Below are positions 53,507 to 64,000 of a stretch of DNA of 64,000 nt, one piece after another. The stretch comes from Pezicula radicicola (Eukaryota; Ascomycota; Leotiomycetes; Helotiales; Dermateaceae). Under the pieces are notes generated by a model that was not told the origin of the DNA, did no database searches, and was given only the letters and a program-made list of their open reading frames with translations. Positions within the stretch are counted from its first letter, which is position 1; every line of letters starts with the position of its first letter. Made by a program: the position numbers and the translations under genes. Location: the NCBI GenBank assembly GCA_003008705.1, contig PDUO01000005.1, forward strand, positions 933,997-997,996. The letters run 5' to 3'.

Positions 53507-56500
53507 ATGTCGGCATACGACGACGACGATGATCTCGATGTCCGAGTGAGACGCGGCCGTCAGTCGCCAAGACGCACCTTTCATTATTCAGATTTGAAAG
53601 ATACACGTCCACGACAGCAGTACGACGAGCGATGGACGTACTACCAGAGCCAGGATGAGCTCGACGGTCGAGGAAGTCGCCTTGGACGACAAACAAGTTT
53701 ATCTTCGGGCTCAGCATCACAAGTTGAACAGTACCACAGCACCGAACCACTCAGACGGCCCGGATTCCGTTCCCGTTCCCGCGTTCAATACGACGAAGCT
53801 GACGACTTCGACAGACCTCGGCGGCCCTCGTCTCTCGACGCCATTATTAGGCGTCGCTATGATAGTTACCAGTACACAGAGAATCCTTATCTCGAGCGCG
53901 AGAGGGAGCGCGCTCGTTACGTTCCATCACCAAGTCCTCCGTTACGACAGTATGGCCCGAAACGCAATTATGAACTGCCAACGAATGACGCTGGCAATGC
54001 TCTCAAGTTCGACGTTAATCTCACGGCACTGGCTGGTGACCATAGGGAAACAGAGCACAACCGAGCTGTAAATCCACCAAAAGACCAGAAATTGGATGCC
54101 ATGTATATCGAAACATCACGCGGATACACTAGCGACAATGGAGTGGATACTATTGTTTTGACGTTGGACTTGAAAGGCACTACAAACCAAGCTGGTAGCC
54201 ATCTTCGTTGGATGTAAGTGCAGGGCAGAGATTTTATTTAGCCATGCTAAGAAGTTGAAAAAGACACATGCAGCATGAACATATGAGCCTTAATTCATTT
54301 CAAGTAAGCAATATCTTATTGACATTAGTGGTTTACCGAAGACATAACCGTTCTTATAGCATGTAATTGCACGCACTGCAGATTTGAATAGCGACGATGT
54401 TTTGATTGCACTCCGTCTACTTCGCCAGGTCCAGGAAAAGGCAGAGAAAGAGTCTATCCATGGGTATTATCTCGAGCCCATGGTCCTTCGTTGTGATAGC
54501 CGAGATATTGGAGATCGGAAGAAGCTAGACCAACATTGCACCTTTGCCAACTTCCCATATTTCTCCCTACAAACCGCTCCATCTAAAGCAAAGCATGAAG
54601 GCATCCGTCTACATTCAGCCCGAGGACTTTTGCAGACCCTATACTACCTAGAGTCTACAGAACTTCGCGAGCTAGATCAAGTTATATGCAAAATTCAATC
54701 CTCCAAGCTGAGGACCAGCACCGAGGAGAGGACCATACACGTTCCACAGATCTGGTCAATCGTTTTAGGATCAGGGGAGTCTTATATGGGCTGCAAACCT
54801 TTGGATTATGCTAACAAAATCCCTTAGATATGATTATCACCTACTCTTCTACATCATTGTTTACCTTATTAGGCGACACTATTCGTATTCCTCTGTCAAT
54901 ATCCACAATACGGACAGGTCCTTCGGTTCTTCGGGTCACTGATCCTTTCGAGCGGCTATTTTTCTTCTCCTTAGATCAATGCAGGACATGGTTCGTAAGT
55001 TCACCCCTTTACTAGATGTAGGCCTCAGAGTTGTAGATAGACTCGAAGTGGTGCACAATCAGAACTTGTGCATCCTTTATAATAAGACTTCGCTTTAGAT
55101 GGAATATTGTATACCTCTCTTTTCAACCCTCATCATTATGGACTCGGCTAATTTAGCAACTCTTTTGATACTTAGGAACTTACGCACCTCATAGAGGACC
55201 AATGTTTGGCCACTCATGGGTTTGTCCTCGACGAGTGCGGAACATTTCTCAAGGGTGGTCAATTGGTAACCGGCACTACATGGTCTACAGTTATTGATGC
55301 AGAAAAGTCGGCGTTCGTGGATCTATTCGTCAAGTTGAAGGAAGATGATACGAGTGACGAAGAGGGTGAAGGAGATGACCTCCACAATGTCCCTGATAAT
55401 CCAGAGCATAATAGTTATCGTCATTCCCCATATTTCCAAGGAAGTCGACCTGATCTTAGTCCACATTACATTGGAAGGAGCGTGGAGGAAGGAACAATTC
55501 CACGACGTGGAGAGCCCTCTAATTGGCGCAATCCGTCCGAACGCTATTTCGAACGACGATCGAGGCTCGATGTACATCAACTCGATCCTTTACCAAGGTC
55601 ACGTATTATCAATGCAGGGACCCGTAACGACTATGCTAGGTCTGTAACAGAACAGAGGGTGTTCAGAAGAGAGAGGTCTCTATCCCCAATTGCTTCAACG
55701 CCACCACCACGACCAATCTCAAGACTAGGTACCCGTATCAGCGAACGTGAGAGTAAACGACCATCGACCTCTCCTTCTCCTCCATCAACTCCGCGGCCAG
55801 AGCCAGCTATCCAGCACACGACATCCCATGCCATTCATAATTCTAACGATCTAACCGAAGTAGCTTCGAGCTTAGGATATGAAGAAACATCCAATCATTC
55901 ACGACAAGGACTTAGCGAAATAATGGAAGAAGAGGAAAGGAGCACTTCTTCACCATCACTGCCACACATTCATGAGAGGAATTTTGGAAATTTTGAGAGG
56001 TCTTCTTCCTCCGCCATCGTCGAGAGAGTCAGGACTACATACGTGGAAAGCGACTCGGAGAGATCAGCTCCTGCAACAACTACTAGTGGAGCCAGAATAA
56101 CTGGTGAGAATAAAATGGCTGTTGAGGAGAGTGCCCCAGCGCAGTCAACTCCTCCACCTCTAACTGAGAGAAATACGACATGGGATGTGGAATGGGAGTT
56201 GGAGGAGGAAGGCGGTCCTTCACTGACGCCTGCGACACCTAGTTCACAAGAAACGGAGACGCTACAAATCAGACGAGAAGAATCCAACTCGTTAAATCGC
56301 AACGGGTCACACGCGAAAGTGTTATCTCCTCACCAAGGGCGCACTGTGCCTTCGATTCGATATCAAGCCCAACCTCGGATCATCCCTAAAATTAATCTCT
56401 TTGACGGCGTAAGGCGACCGATGGATCATCGCACTATACGTGCACCATGGCGAAGATCTTCTCAGGAAGACGCTTACATAGCAGAGCGAGAACGTCGCTT

Positions 56501-59383
56501 CTTACCTTCGCTGCGACGAAGGTCTTTCCAGGAATATTATATTGATGATAACGTACCGGTTTTAAAATCTATTATTGGTGGCCAAGAACATCGTCAATCA
56601 AGCAGATACTTTGTAGCAAGGCGTGAAATAACCTCCTCCTCGAGGCATCCTGCACGGTCTTCGGTCCCCATCATCCGACGCTATAGAGGTCGACCTAGTA
56701 GTAATGGAGTTGTGATCAATGAAGATAGCGAAGATGACGAGGACCGTGACATCTATTATATTCCCGAGAAGGATAACCCCAAGCAAATTCATACCGTGAA
56801 TGTCACCAAAACCAAGGAGACATCGTCGGCGACTAACGGGGAGGCTCAAGGCCAGAGTTCTGACAATGGATCCTCACATATGGACAATTATTCACAAGAC
56901 GCTGGATCAACCAAAAAGTCCCGTAGAAGACAGCGGGCAGGGTCGTCTTCTCATGTTCCTCCTACCATGAAATCATCAGTTTTGCCTTTTCTCATGTGGC
57001 CTACTGGCGCAACAAATGTGACAGATGGCACCACGAATATTACTGCCGAAGACTCTGGATTCCCTCAGAACAAGGCGAAACACTCGTCGGGTACATCAGA
57101 TCCGCATGCTGATAATAACCAATCTCAAGTTAGTGACATTGCCCTTGGCGAAATCTTAGAACGAATACAAGACCTGCTGATGGCGGACGTCAATTTCGAC
57201 CATCATACACTTTTTCGCAAGATGGAAATGGCACAATTGCAAGATGCCACGTTCGAAAAATTAGTGAAACAAAATCCAACAGGAGATAGCAAGGACAGTG
57301 AGGGCACACCAGACCACAATCTCAAGCCCGGTTCAAAGTCAGCAGGGCCATCTACTACTTCGGCTAGTAACCAGAACCCAGATCCAGAGGACCTACCATC
57401 TAATGATAAGAATAAGACGACGAAGAGATTGGAGTATGAAATTATGTTAGAGCAGTTTTCAGAGGCGGCTCAGGAGCTGCTTGAAGCCTTTGTCCCAGCC
57501 AATTACTCAAGCATTATCACTGGGAAATATTACGGCGCGGTGAAAAAGATCATAAACGTAGGTGAAAAGTTCAAACAAGAGTCAAAACGATTATTCCTAT
57601 CTCTCACAAAAAATGGCAGCCGCTATAAGCTCAACAGGTTCAAGGCTACGGCTATTGATCATTTTGACAAAAACAGGGATTGGGCCAATTCATATCGGCC
57701 TTAAACTCCATGTCCTAGTATTCGAGCCTCTCAATCACTGGCTCCGATTCCTTGATATGGGCAGAATAGTCATATTTACCAAGTGGCGGGAAATATTTTC
57801 ATAAGCAACGGCCCTAGAATCCTATATCTGTATTTAAAGGGGGCTTCAAGCGAAATTCTAACATTCCTACAGCTTATTGCAGAGTCTCACCTAGGTAAAG
57901 AGGCTCTAGACGCAAACAAAAACAAAAACTTTACCTGGATCACTCACGATCTAAGCAACACTTCGGGATACCTTGAGAAGCACAAACTCGAACCTCCTCA
58001 GGTGCCTTTGTCCAGCTGTGCTAAAGTGAGTTTGAATATTCTCTTCCATCCCCGCCAAAACTGTACCAAATATAGTCTCTGATAGTAGCAATACCAGTGC
58101 AACTCGAAGACTTCATACAGATCAAAGGAGGAAGTGGCTGATCATCTTCGAATAATCCACTTCCAAACCAAACAAACGGCACATGAGATCGTCGACAAAC
58201 CTCCATTGAGTGAATTGAACCACTGGATAAAGAGCTTTCATCGATCTCGGGATATAATACGTTGCGATGAGCATATGAGGGTGCTTAGGAGCTGTTGCGA
58301 CCACCTTAACGTCATGAGGAAATCTTGTCGTGGCATTCGAGATGGAGTATTGACGAATGATAATTCTCATCGCTCACGATACCGGTTACCCACAGCCTTC
58401 GTAGACTCCTTCCGAAGACTTGTCATATTGCTTGTCTATACATCTTACGTCCTTGAATTAGTAAACAAGAATAGTAAAGATGGGAGTCGTCGGAATTGGG
58501 ACCGGGATGATAATGAAACCTTTGTCGAAGCTTTTCGTCATCTCATATTTATTGGCAGCGGTGCAGAGGCTAGTATAGAGCAGGGAAAGCTCGACCTTAT
58601 GTTAATGATCAGGACTCAGGACTATACACAGAGTGTACGTTACGAGGCAGTAGGACCCCAATACATTCTAGCGATGGTGATGAATAACCTTCAACTTGGA
58701 GTTGACTGTATCGATCTTCTGGAGGTATACAAGAAATACACAGCTCGACTGGTAAGTAACAACCCGCCTTGGTTCTATAGCCTCTTCCCCATAATGTAAA
58801 CCCTGCTGAATCTCCCTTCCAGTCTTTTGAAGTAAGCCAGTATCCGAGAAAGCGTCTTCTTCGCGACTTTAAGTACCTAGAAGAAGAGATAGACATCATT
58901 CGCTCCACCTTAGATCAGCAATGGGACATCCTAGAGGATTACGCCCGCGTACTCGATCCAGTCAGCTTCCGTATTACTTCACAAACACGGATATCAATGT
59001 ATTTTTTCGAAGACCGATTAATCGCAAAGGCCCAAAACACCATCAATAAACGCATGCATGAATTCGACCAACTGCAAGAGCAAACCGATCGCCTCATTCA
59101 AAAAATAAAAATGAGTGTTGAGGTTCTCGATGATGATCATGGGAAAGCAATTTTAGCTTTTACCGTCGTCACGCTAGTCTTTTTACCTCTAATCTTTGTA
59201 ACGAGCTTCTTTGGGATGAATACTGTTGATATTCGAAACCAAAATTCTTCTCAGACTCTCTTTTGGGCTGTAGCTTTACCGCTTACAAGGCTAGTTGTTG
59301 TTTTGGCGTTGTTTGTTGGATATCGATATGATGAGATGCGAAAATTCTTTAGTTCTTGGGCGAAGAAGGTGTTTGGGGCATAG
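53507..59383 (+). pseudogene. Large CorA-like Mg2+ transporter-domain protein, with one bad donor and two frame breaks
   Basis: Recognisable exons: 53507-54213, 54264-54303, 54360-54774, 54828-54994, 55176-57704, a 57.6-58.0 kb segment, 58098-58751, 58823-59383. The N-terminal part is Arg/Asp-rich; then HVIARTADLNSDDVLIALRL and PQIWSIVLGS, a long disordered Ser/Pro-rich middle, helical QLQEQTDRLIQKIK, and the CorA end FFGMNT (GMN motif at 59213-59221) between two TM helices. GMN is the selectivity signature of CorA channels; large fungal relatives with long cytosolic parts are common. Problems: the donor after 54774 reads GGGAGT instead of GTGAGT although phase and branch site fit. The frame also changes near 57675 (DKNRDW to HIGLKLHV) and near 57800 (KWREIF to NGPRILYLYLKGAS). 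It may be a recent pseudogene; assembly errors are the alternative. Confidence 0.65.
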
Positions 59384-61600
59384 ATGGACCTAGAATCGGT
59401 TTTGGGGTATTCTGATAAAGATGGCTTTATATCTCTTGATATTGGTGTAGCAAACACTTTCTATTAAACAAAGACAGATGAATATCACAGGAGCTAGAAG
59501 AGTAGTCCATTTTCCATTTTCTTAGCTTTTTTTTTTAGCTGACTTCCTGCGAGGCATGGTCGTTTTCTCAGACTGAGGCAGGTGTGGAGCAAATTGCAAT
59601 TTAGGTATTATGTTTTTGTGTTTTATGCTATATACGTAGGAGTAGTTATCTTGTACTATAAGAAAAATTTGGAAAGCTATTCTTGTTTGTATCCTTCAGT
59701 TTGCAGGGAAGCTAGAGCCTAAGCTCTTTAAGTTCTTTATTATCAATACCTTAAATCTAAAATGCAGTCCATAGTCCATGAAAGTCCCCAGCGCGAAAGG
59801 ACCCTAACGTCATAGAGTGGAGACTATCTAACAGGGTTAATAGCATCCTATTATACAAGAATTGTTTTTAATTGCAACCAATATTTGGGGACTCAAGCCA
59901 GAAAGAAGTAAAGGAATATTGTATAAAATCCACTATCCGAAAACTATACTTTAATAACAAGAGTAATAGTGCTAACTAAATGTTGTATAGTAACCTACTC
60001 TAAAAAAATTAGAATCCAAAGATGAGTATTTATATATTAAGACTTAACCTAAGTACTACTTTGTAAGTAAATAAATATATAAGTATATTTACTTTTTAAA
60101 GTATATATTTTATAATTTTAAACTATTAAATAATAGTTTTATTTCCTTTATTATTATTAGTATATTCTATATACTAGTTTTAGTAGTTTCTAATCTCTAT
60201 TAATTACTTAATAAGTATAACTAGTATTTCTTACTTAGTATATTAATAATAGATTAATTAGTTATTAATTACTAATAACTAAGAGAGTAGTTCTTATAAT
60301 TAAAACTATCTATTAGACTAATTCTAATTAGGTCTAGTCTTAGTATAAGCTATTAGCTTCTAATTAGCTAGGGTAATATAGTTTAATATATAAAATAATT
60401 AATAAATAAAATACTAGATATTAATATTATAATAGTTATTAATACAACTAAAATAGAAATTAGTATTAGACTATTAACCTCCGATAATAATAAGGGTAGA
60501 TATAAGAAGAGTTCTAAGAGCTACAATTAATATTCGTGTTTACTAACCTCTAAGAACAACTCTAGAAGAGTAAGGTGTGGTTTTCTGTAAAACTAAGATT
60601 CGGAAGTCTAGCAAAAAATGGTGTAGCCTATGGCTGGTGTAGGAATTCGTAGGAAGATAAGGTGGAAGAAGAGTTCTCTATTTTTATTGTCAATGATTAG
60701 GTTGCTACCATTGGTAATTTATGATACTCTGCTCTTCTACCCTCTGGCTTGGGAGAAATCTGAAAAGAGGTGGTTGTCCATGATATCTGCCTTCTTCTCA
60801 TGCCACTAAGGGCATTTTGGCAGTCGTATCTTCTGTGAAACACACCGTTTTGCCACTTCAAGTGATGCTGCGCTGATGGTGCCCTACATGTACTCTTTGA
60901 GAGACTGCGAGAAGAAAAAATATGTTCCGAACATGATGTGGCCATATGTCTAATAATACAACTTATTATCTCAAAAAGACACCAACTGGCATTGGATCTC
61001 ATTTTGGAATAGGGTTTTATTAAAATATTCTTTATACTATTGATATCAGCCTTCCCAAGGCCTTTTACTTTTTGAGGCATTCCATAGCTACTTCCAGTTA
61101 AGCTAATATTTCTGCTAGATTTCTAAACTTGACAACTAATTCTACACAACCCAATAAAAATATACATTCCGACTAGATTATTAATCGTATCGAAGTTGTT
61201 GTTCTGAAGTGAAACTGAAACAATGTTATTTACCCTTGTCTTGGGAATAGAAGCAACGTTGAACGTACCTACATGACAGAGTGAAATCCTAAGTTAAGCG
61301 AGCATATATGGGTTTTAGAAGATTTGAGCGCTAGCAGTTTGTACACGTGACAAGACAAAATTGTAATTAATCAACCAAGATAGAAAGCTGGTAGCACCTA
61401 CTTACTTTTCCATATATAAATAGGGTCGCAGAATTACGAAAATTCTTGCCAAGACCAGAAAGTAGTTTCGAACGACTCCACTTCCACACCACACAAAGGC
61501 CTCGTATTTGTTCATCATCTTGATATCCAGCGCCATCTTCCGGACTTTCATCTTCACTCTTAATACTGAAAACCATTCGCACGACCCACCACTCGCACTA
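59384..61600. other. Intergenic region with AT-rich island
   Basis: About 2.2 kb after the CorA-like gene. From ~59980 to ~60560 it is extremely AT-rich and CpG-poor, resembling the interior of the 629-bp element at 38827 and consistent with RIP-degraded repeat DNA; no terminal repeats were found. The rest shows no convincing gene. Confidence 0.55.
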
Positions 61601-61607
61601 GCACAGT

Positions 61608-62071
61608 GACCGACCAGGCCTTCGAAGACGTGTCTTTAAAGCTATTACAAAAACTCAAAGACGCAACTACCAACCGGAACCTCTCCCAAAAAATGCAAGC
61701 AGAAGCGAGAACTGCGATGGATAAACTTTCGGTTGTTTTCAAGTATGCACTTTTACGCATCTGCAGTCTAAATGTTTACTAACTTCATACGGATCGCTAA
61801 AGGGTGGCAGTGCAAGTGTTGAGAAGAGTCAAGAATTCTTTGTGGAGAAGCAGGCAGAGTTAGATCAGATGAAGGTAGAGTTAGATAAGAGGAAAGGAAA
61901 GTTGAAGATGAGGAACGGAGAGTGAGGAGAATGAGAGAATTCTTGAGCACGAAGGCTGAAGAGATGATAAAGGAACTTGTGAAAAGGGTTCGAGCCATCA
62001 ACGCAGAAACTAGATCTGGGAGATGGCTCGGATGGGAACGAACACAAGACGGCATTCTCGAAATATAAGAA
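61608..62071 (+). pseudogene. Coiled-coil protein fragment, frame-broken
   Basis: Plus-strand segments read QAFEDVSLKLLQKLKDATTN, then after a possible GTATGC...AAAG intron EKSQEFFVEKQAELDQMKVE, then, one frame over, KVEDEERRVRRMREFLSTKA and a terminal GWERTQDGILEI. The heptad-like, Glu/Lys/Arg-rich pattern is that of a coiled coil. The frame break lies in the purine run AAGAGGAAAGGAAAG near 61890-61904. No start ATG was found in frame. It may be a remnant or a gene with unseen 5' exons; no family recognised. Confidence 0.4.
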
Positions 62072-62415
62072 ACTGGAATCTAGTTCCGAAGCCCTTTGGT
62101 AGGTGAAATTTAAATTTTGTTTAATGGATTCTAAAGCGCAGACCTCGAAGGTCAAGACCGTTGCGAACGAGCATGGGCTCAAGTCATCTAGGTGTGTCGC
62201 TTAATGCAATAATTCAAGCCCTGGCAAACCCCGGCACGTGAAAGCAAACATAGCAAACCCTTGAACCCGACACGTGACTTCGACGTGGTCCTCTAGCGCG
62301 AAAATTAGCGTCGGTGCAGGCATAAATAATTTCTCTCGCTCCCAAACCCTCCCTTTCTTCTTCATCTTAGGTTCGTCCCCTCAATCCGACCCCAATTGCT
62401 CTCAATACTAACCAA
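62072..62415. promoter_or_regulatory. Upstream region of U4 snRNA
   Basis: 344 bp with no coding signal. An AT-rich CATAAATAATT element lies about 95 bp before the inferred U4 5' end, then a pyrimidine-rich stretch follows. Confidence 0.35.
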
Positions 62416-62550
62416 ATCGCAGTGCATGGGTTTTACGCATATCAGTGAGGATTCGTCCGAGATTGCGTTTTTGCTAGTTGAAAACTACATAACATGACCA
62501 CTCTTCTTTCGTCTTCGGACTGGGAAGGAATCTTTGGAAACACAACTTCT
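62416..62550 (+). ncRNA. U4 spliceosomal snRNA
   Basis: The block at 62435-62465, containing ATATCAGTGAGG and ATTCGTCCGAG, is the 5' stem-loop of U4 with its kink-turn, the binding site of the 15.5K/Snu13 protein. As I recall it, the same stretch is nearly identical in yeast U4. It is preceded by the U6-pairing stem II segment (GTGCATGGG...) and followed by the stem I segment ending TTTTTGCTAGTTGAAAACTA, another U4 hallmark. A Sm-binding site, AATCTTTGG, lies at 62529-62537 near the 3' end. The exact ends are estimated from yeast and human U4. U4 chaperones U6 in the tri-snRNP and is released before splicing catalysis. Confidence 0.9.
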
Positions 62551-62781
62551 CGTAAGAGACCACTCTTTTTTTCATTGCGCGCGGTCTCTGGACTGCCGTG
62601 AAGAATAAGGATTCTTCTGTACCTTCGTACCTCTGTAGATAGCCTTAAGAAATATGAATTAGGTTCGATTATGATGAAGCTTTGATGTGACTGTCTAGAT
62701 CGGATGCCATGACATAAACCCCCACTTCAATCTCTACCACAAAGTAATCAACATTCCTACCATACACAAAGCATCATCGTA
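62551..62781. other. Intergenic region
   Basis: 231 bp between the U4 gene and the reductase gene, with a T-run at 62565. No gene. Confidence 0.4.
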
Positions 62782-63907
62782 ATGGTAAAGACAGTTCTCA
62801 TTACCGGTGCGACAGGATTGCTGGGCAGACAAGTTGTCACAGCCTTCAAGAGAGAGCAGTGGGAGGTCGTTGGCACAGGCTTCACCCGCGCACAACCACC
62901 AGCGATCCTCAAGCTCGATCTTGGATCAGAAGCAGAGGTCGCAAAGGTTCTACAAGATGTCAAGTACGTCTCATTTGCTATACCAACTAACAGTGCTGAC
63001 CAGTAGGAGTGTCTAAAGGCCACAAGCCGTGGTACATTGTAATGAGGCTCTCTCGTCCTTGGCACCGCGACAAGCTGACGCCCTACAGGTGCAGCAAATC
63101 GATTCCCCGACAAATGCGACTCTGATCCCGAAGGCACACGAGCCCTAAATGTAGCTGCCTCTGGCGCACTCGCACGACTCTGCGCAGCGCAAGACATATT
63201 TCTTATCTACATATCAACCGACTACGTATTCCCAGGTACCAAGGGAGATGCTCCCTACGAAGTGCACAGCTCACCTAAGCCACCGAACCTTTACGGCGAG
63301 ACAAAATGGGAGGGCGAGAAAGCTGTGCTAAGTGAATATGAGAAGGCTGGGAAGGAGGGAATGGGAGTTGTTTTAAGGGTACCGGTATTATATGGTGAGG
63401 CTGAGAGCCTGAAGGAAAGTGCTGTAAACGTTTTGATGGATGTTGTTTTGAAGGTGCAGGAGAAAGGGGCAGAAGTTAAGATGGACCACTGGGCCTTGAG
63501 GTATCCTACAAATACCGAAGATGTCGGAAGAGTGTGCCAAGGTCAATCATTCAATTCATGGTTCCCTTCCAATGCTTTGTGGAATGCCTCTGTCTAACAT
63601 TGCCCCTCCAGATATCACAGCTAAATATCTCTCAACCGAGAACAAAAGCTCCCTCCCCAAGATTCTCCAATTTTCCTCCGAAGACAGATATACGAAGTAC
63701 GAAATCTGCGAGCTGTTTGCTGAGATTATGGGGTTACCGTTAGATGGCATGATAGCAAATACGGAAGGTAATGATCCCAATGCTTCGGTGCAGAGGCCGT
63801 ATGACTGCCATTTATTAAGTCAGGCATTGAAGGATCTTGGCATTGGAGTTCACACAATGGATTTCAAGGGCTGGTGGCGAAGGGAGGCAAGAGCTTTCAG
63901 GAAGTAA
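62782..63907 (+). CDS. NAD(P)-binding reductase, MAT2B / RmlD-like
   Basis: Four exons (62782-62963, 63019-63038, 63089-63541, 63612-63907) give 316 residues. The second exon is only 20 nt; it restores VKPQAVVHCAANRFPDKC across three exons in correct phase. Family marks: TVLITGATGLLGRQV (Rossmann GxxGxxG), VVHCAA, the catalytic-type segment YISTDYVFPGT, and YGETKWEGEK with the YxxxK pair. This is the RmlD (dTDP-4-dehydrorhamnose reductase) fold, in fungi most often annotated as the methionine adenosyltransferase regulatory subunit beta homologue. Whether it regulates SAM synthetase or reduces a sugar nucleotide is open. The frame is intact, with stop TAA at 63905-63907. Confidence 0.9.
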
Positions 63908-64000
63908 AATGTATGCGGGGAAACATAGCTGAGTATGTGACTCCCTTTTTCATGAAGGAGGAAAAGCCCTCTTTATTATTGAGCTATGCCAATGACTTCA

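Noticed and set aside
60697..61080. A 127-codon minus-strand frame
   Set aside because: No recognisable motif, no partner exon, and it borders the AT-rich island; probably chance.
1..64000. CRISPR arrays, operons, ribosome-binding sites or phage-type attachment sites
   Set aside because: Spliceosomal introns, U4 snRNA and fungal gene families show eukaryotic nuclear DNA; no regularly spaced repeats were seen.

Overview
The window looks like nuclear DNA of a filamentous ascomycete (Pezizomycotina). The genes carry many short GT-AG introns (about 45-80 nt), sit on both strands without operons, and belong to typical mould families: PTH11-type receptor, HET domain, Zn2Cys6 regulators, sugar permeases, a DUF3176-like protein. 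Transposons carry stop-codon damage of the kind left by repeat-induced point mutation (RIP). I lean towards Leotiomycetes (Botrytis/Sclerotinia relatives), but that is inference. Most gene models below were rebuilt by joining exons at splice sites and checking reading-frame phase; several genes and both RNA genes are not visible as single open reading frames.

Layout. 1-5247: three minus-strand genes, namely a repeat-bearing unknown protein cut by the window edge, a small membrane protein and a PTH11-like 7-TM protein. 6437-14924: a likely beta-galactoside locus with two divergent Zn2Cys6 regulators, a frame-broken lactose-type permease and an intact intracellular GH35/DUF5597 beta-galactosidase-like enzyme. 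15742-20962: farnesyl-diphosphate synthase, divergent from APC/C subunit Cdc23, then a 2-oxoglutarate/Fe(II) oxygenase. 22746: tRNA-Thr(UGU). 24480-30565: a Cys/His-rich small protein, a 933-residue HExxH protein ending in an RGG-rich tail, and a small secreted cysteine-rich protein. 31559-41811: a HET-domain gene, then a secreted GH13 alpha-glucosidase and a divergent alpha-glucoside permease whose shared upstream region is split by a dead Tc1/mariner-type element (1,240 bp) and an AT-rich 629-bp element with pogo/Fot1-like ends. 42571-44805: a broken DUF3176-like gene. 45919-51738: carboxypeptidase S-like M20 peptidase, HSL-type esterase, short-chain dehydrogenase. 53507-59383: a large CorA-like protein gene with one bad splice donor and two frame breaks. 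60000-60560: an AT-rich island. 62416-62550: U4 snRNA. 62782-63907: a MAT2B/RmlD-like reductase.

Two themes stand out. First, there are two sugar-use modules of hydrolase plus permease, one with local regulators; in one the permease is decayed, in the other the promoter is invaded by transposons. Second, there are several families of short foldback (MITE-like) elements, one of them inside an intron. Conserved core genes (FPP synthase, Cdc23, M20 peptidase, GH13, GH35) read cleanly, while several dispensable family members carry frame breaks. That argues for real gene decay over assembly error, although error cannot be excluded from sequence alone.
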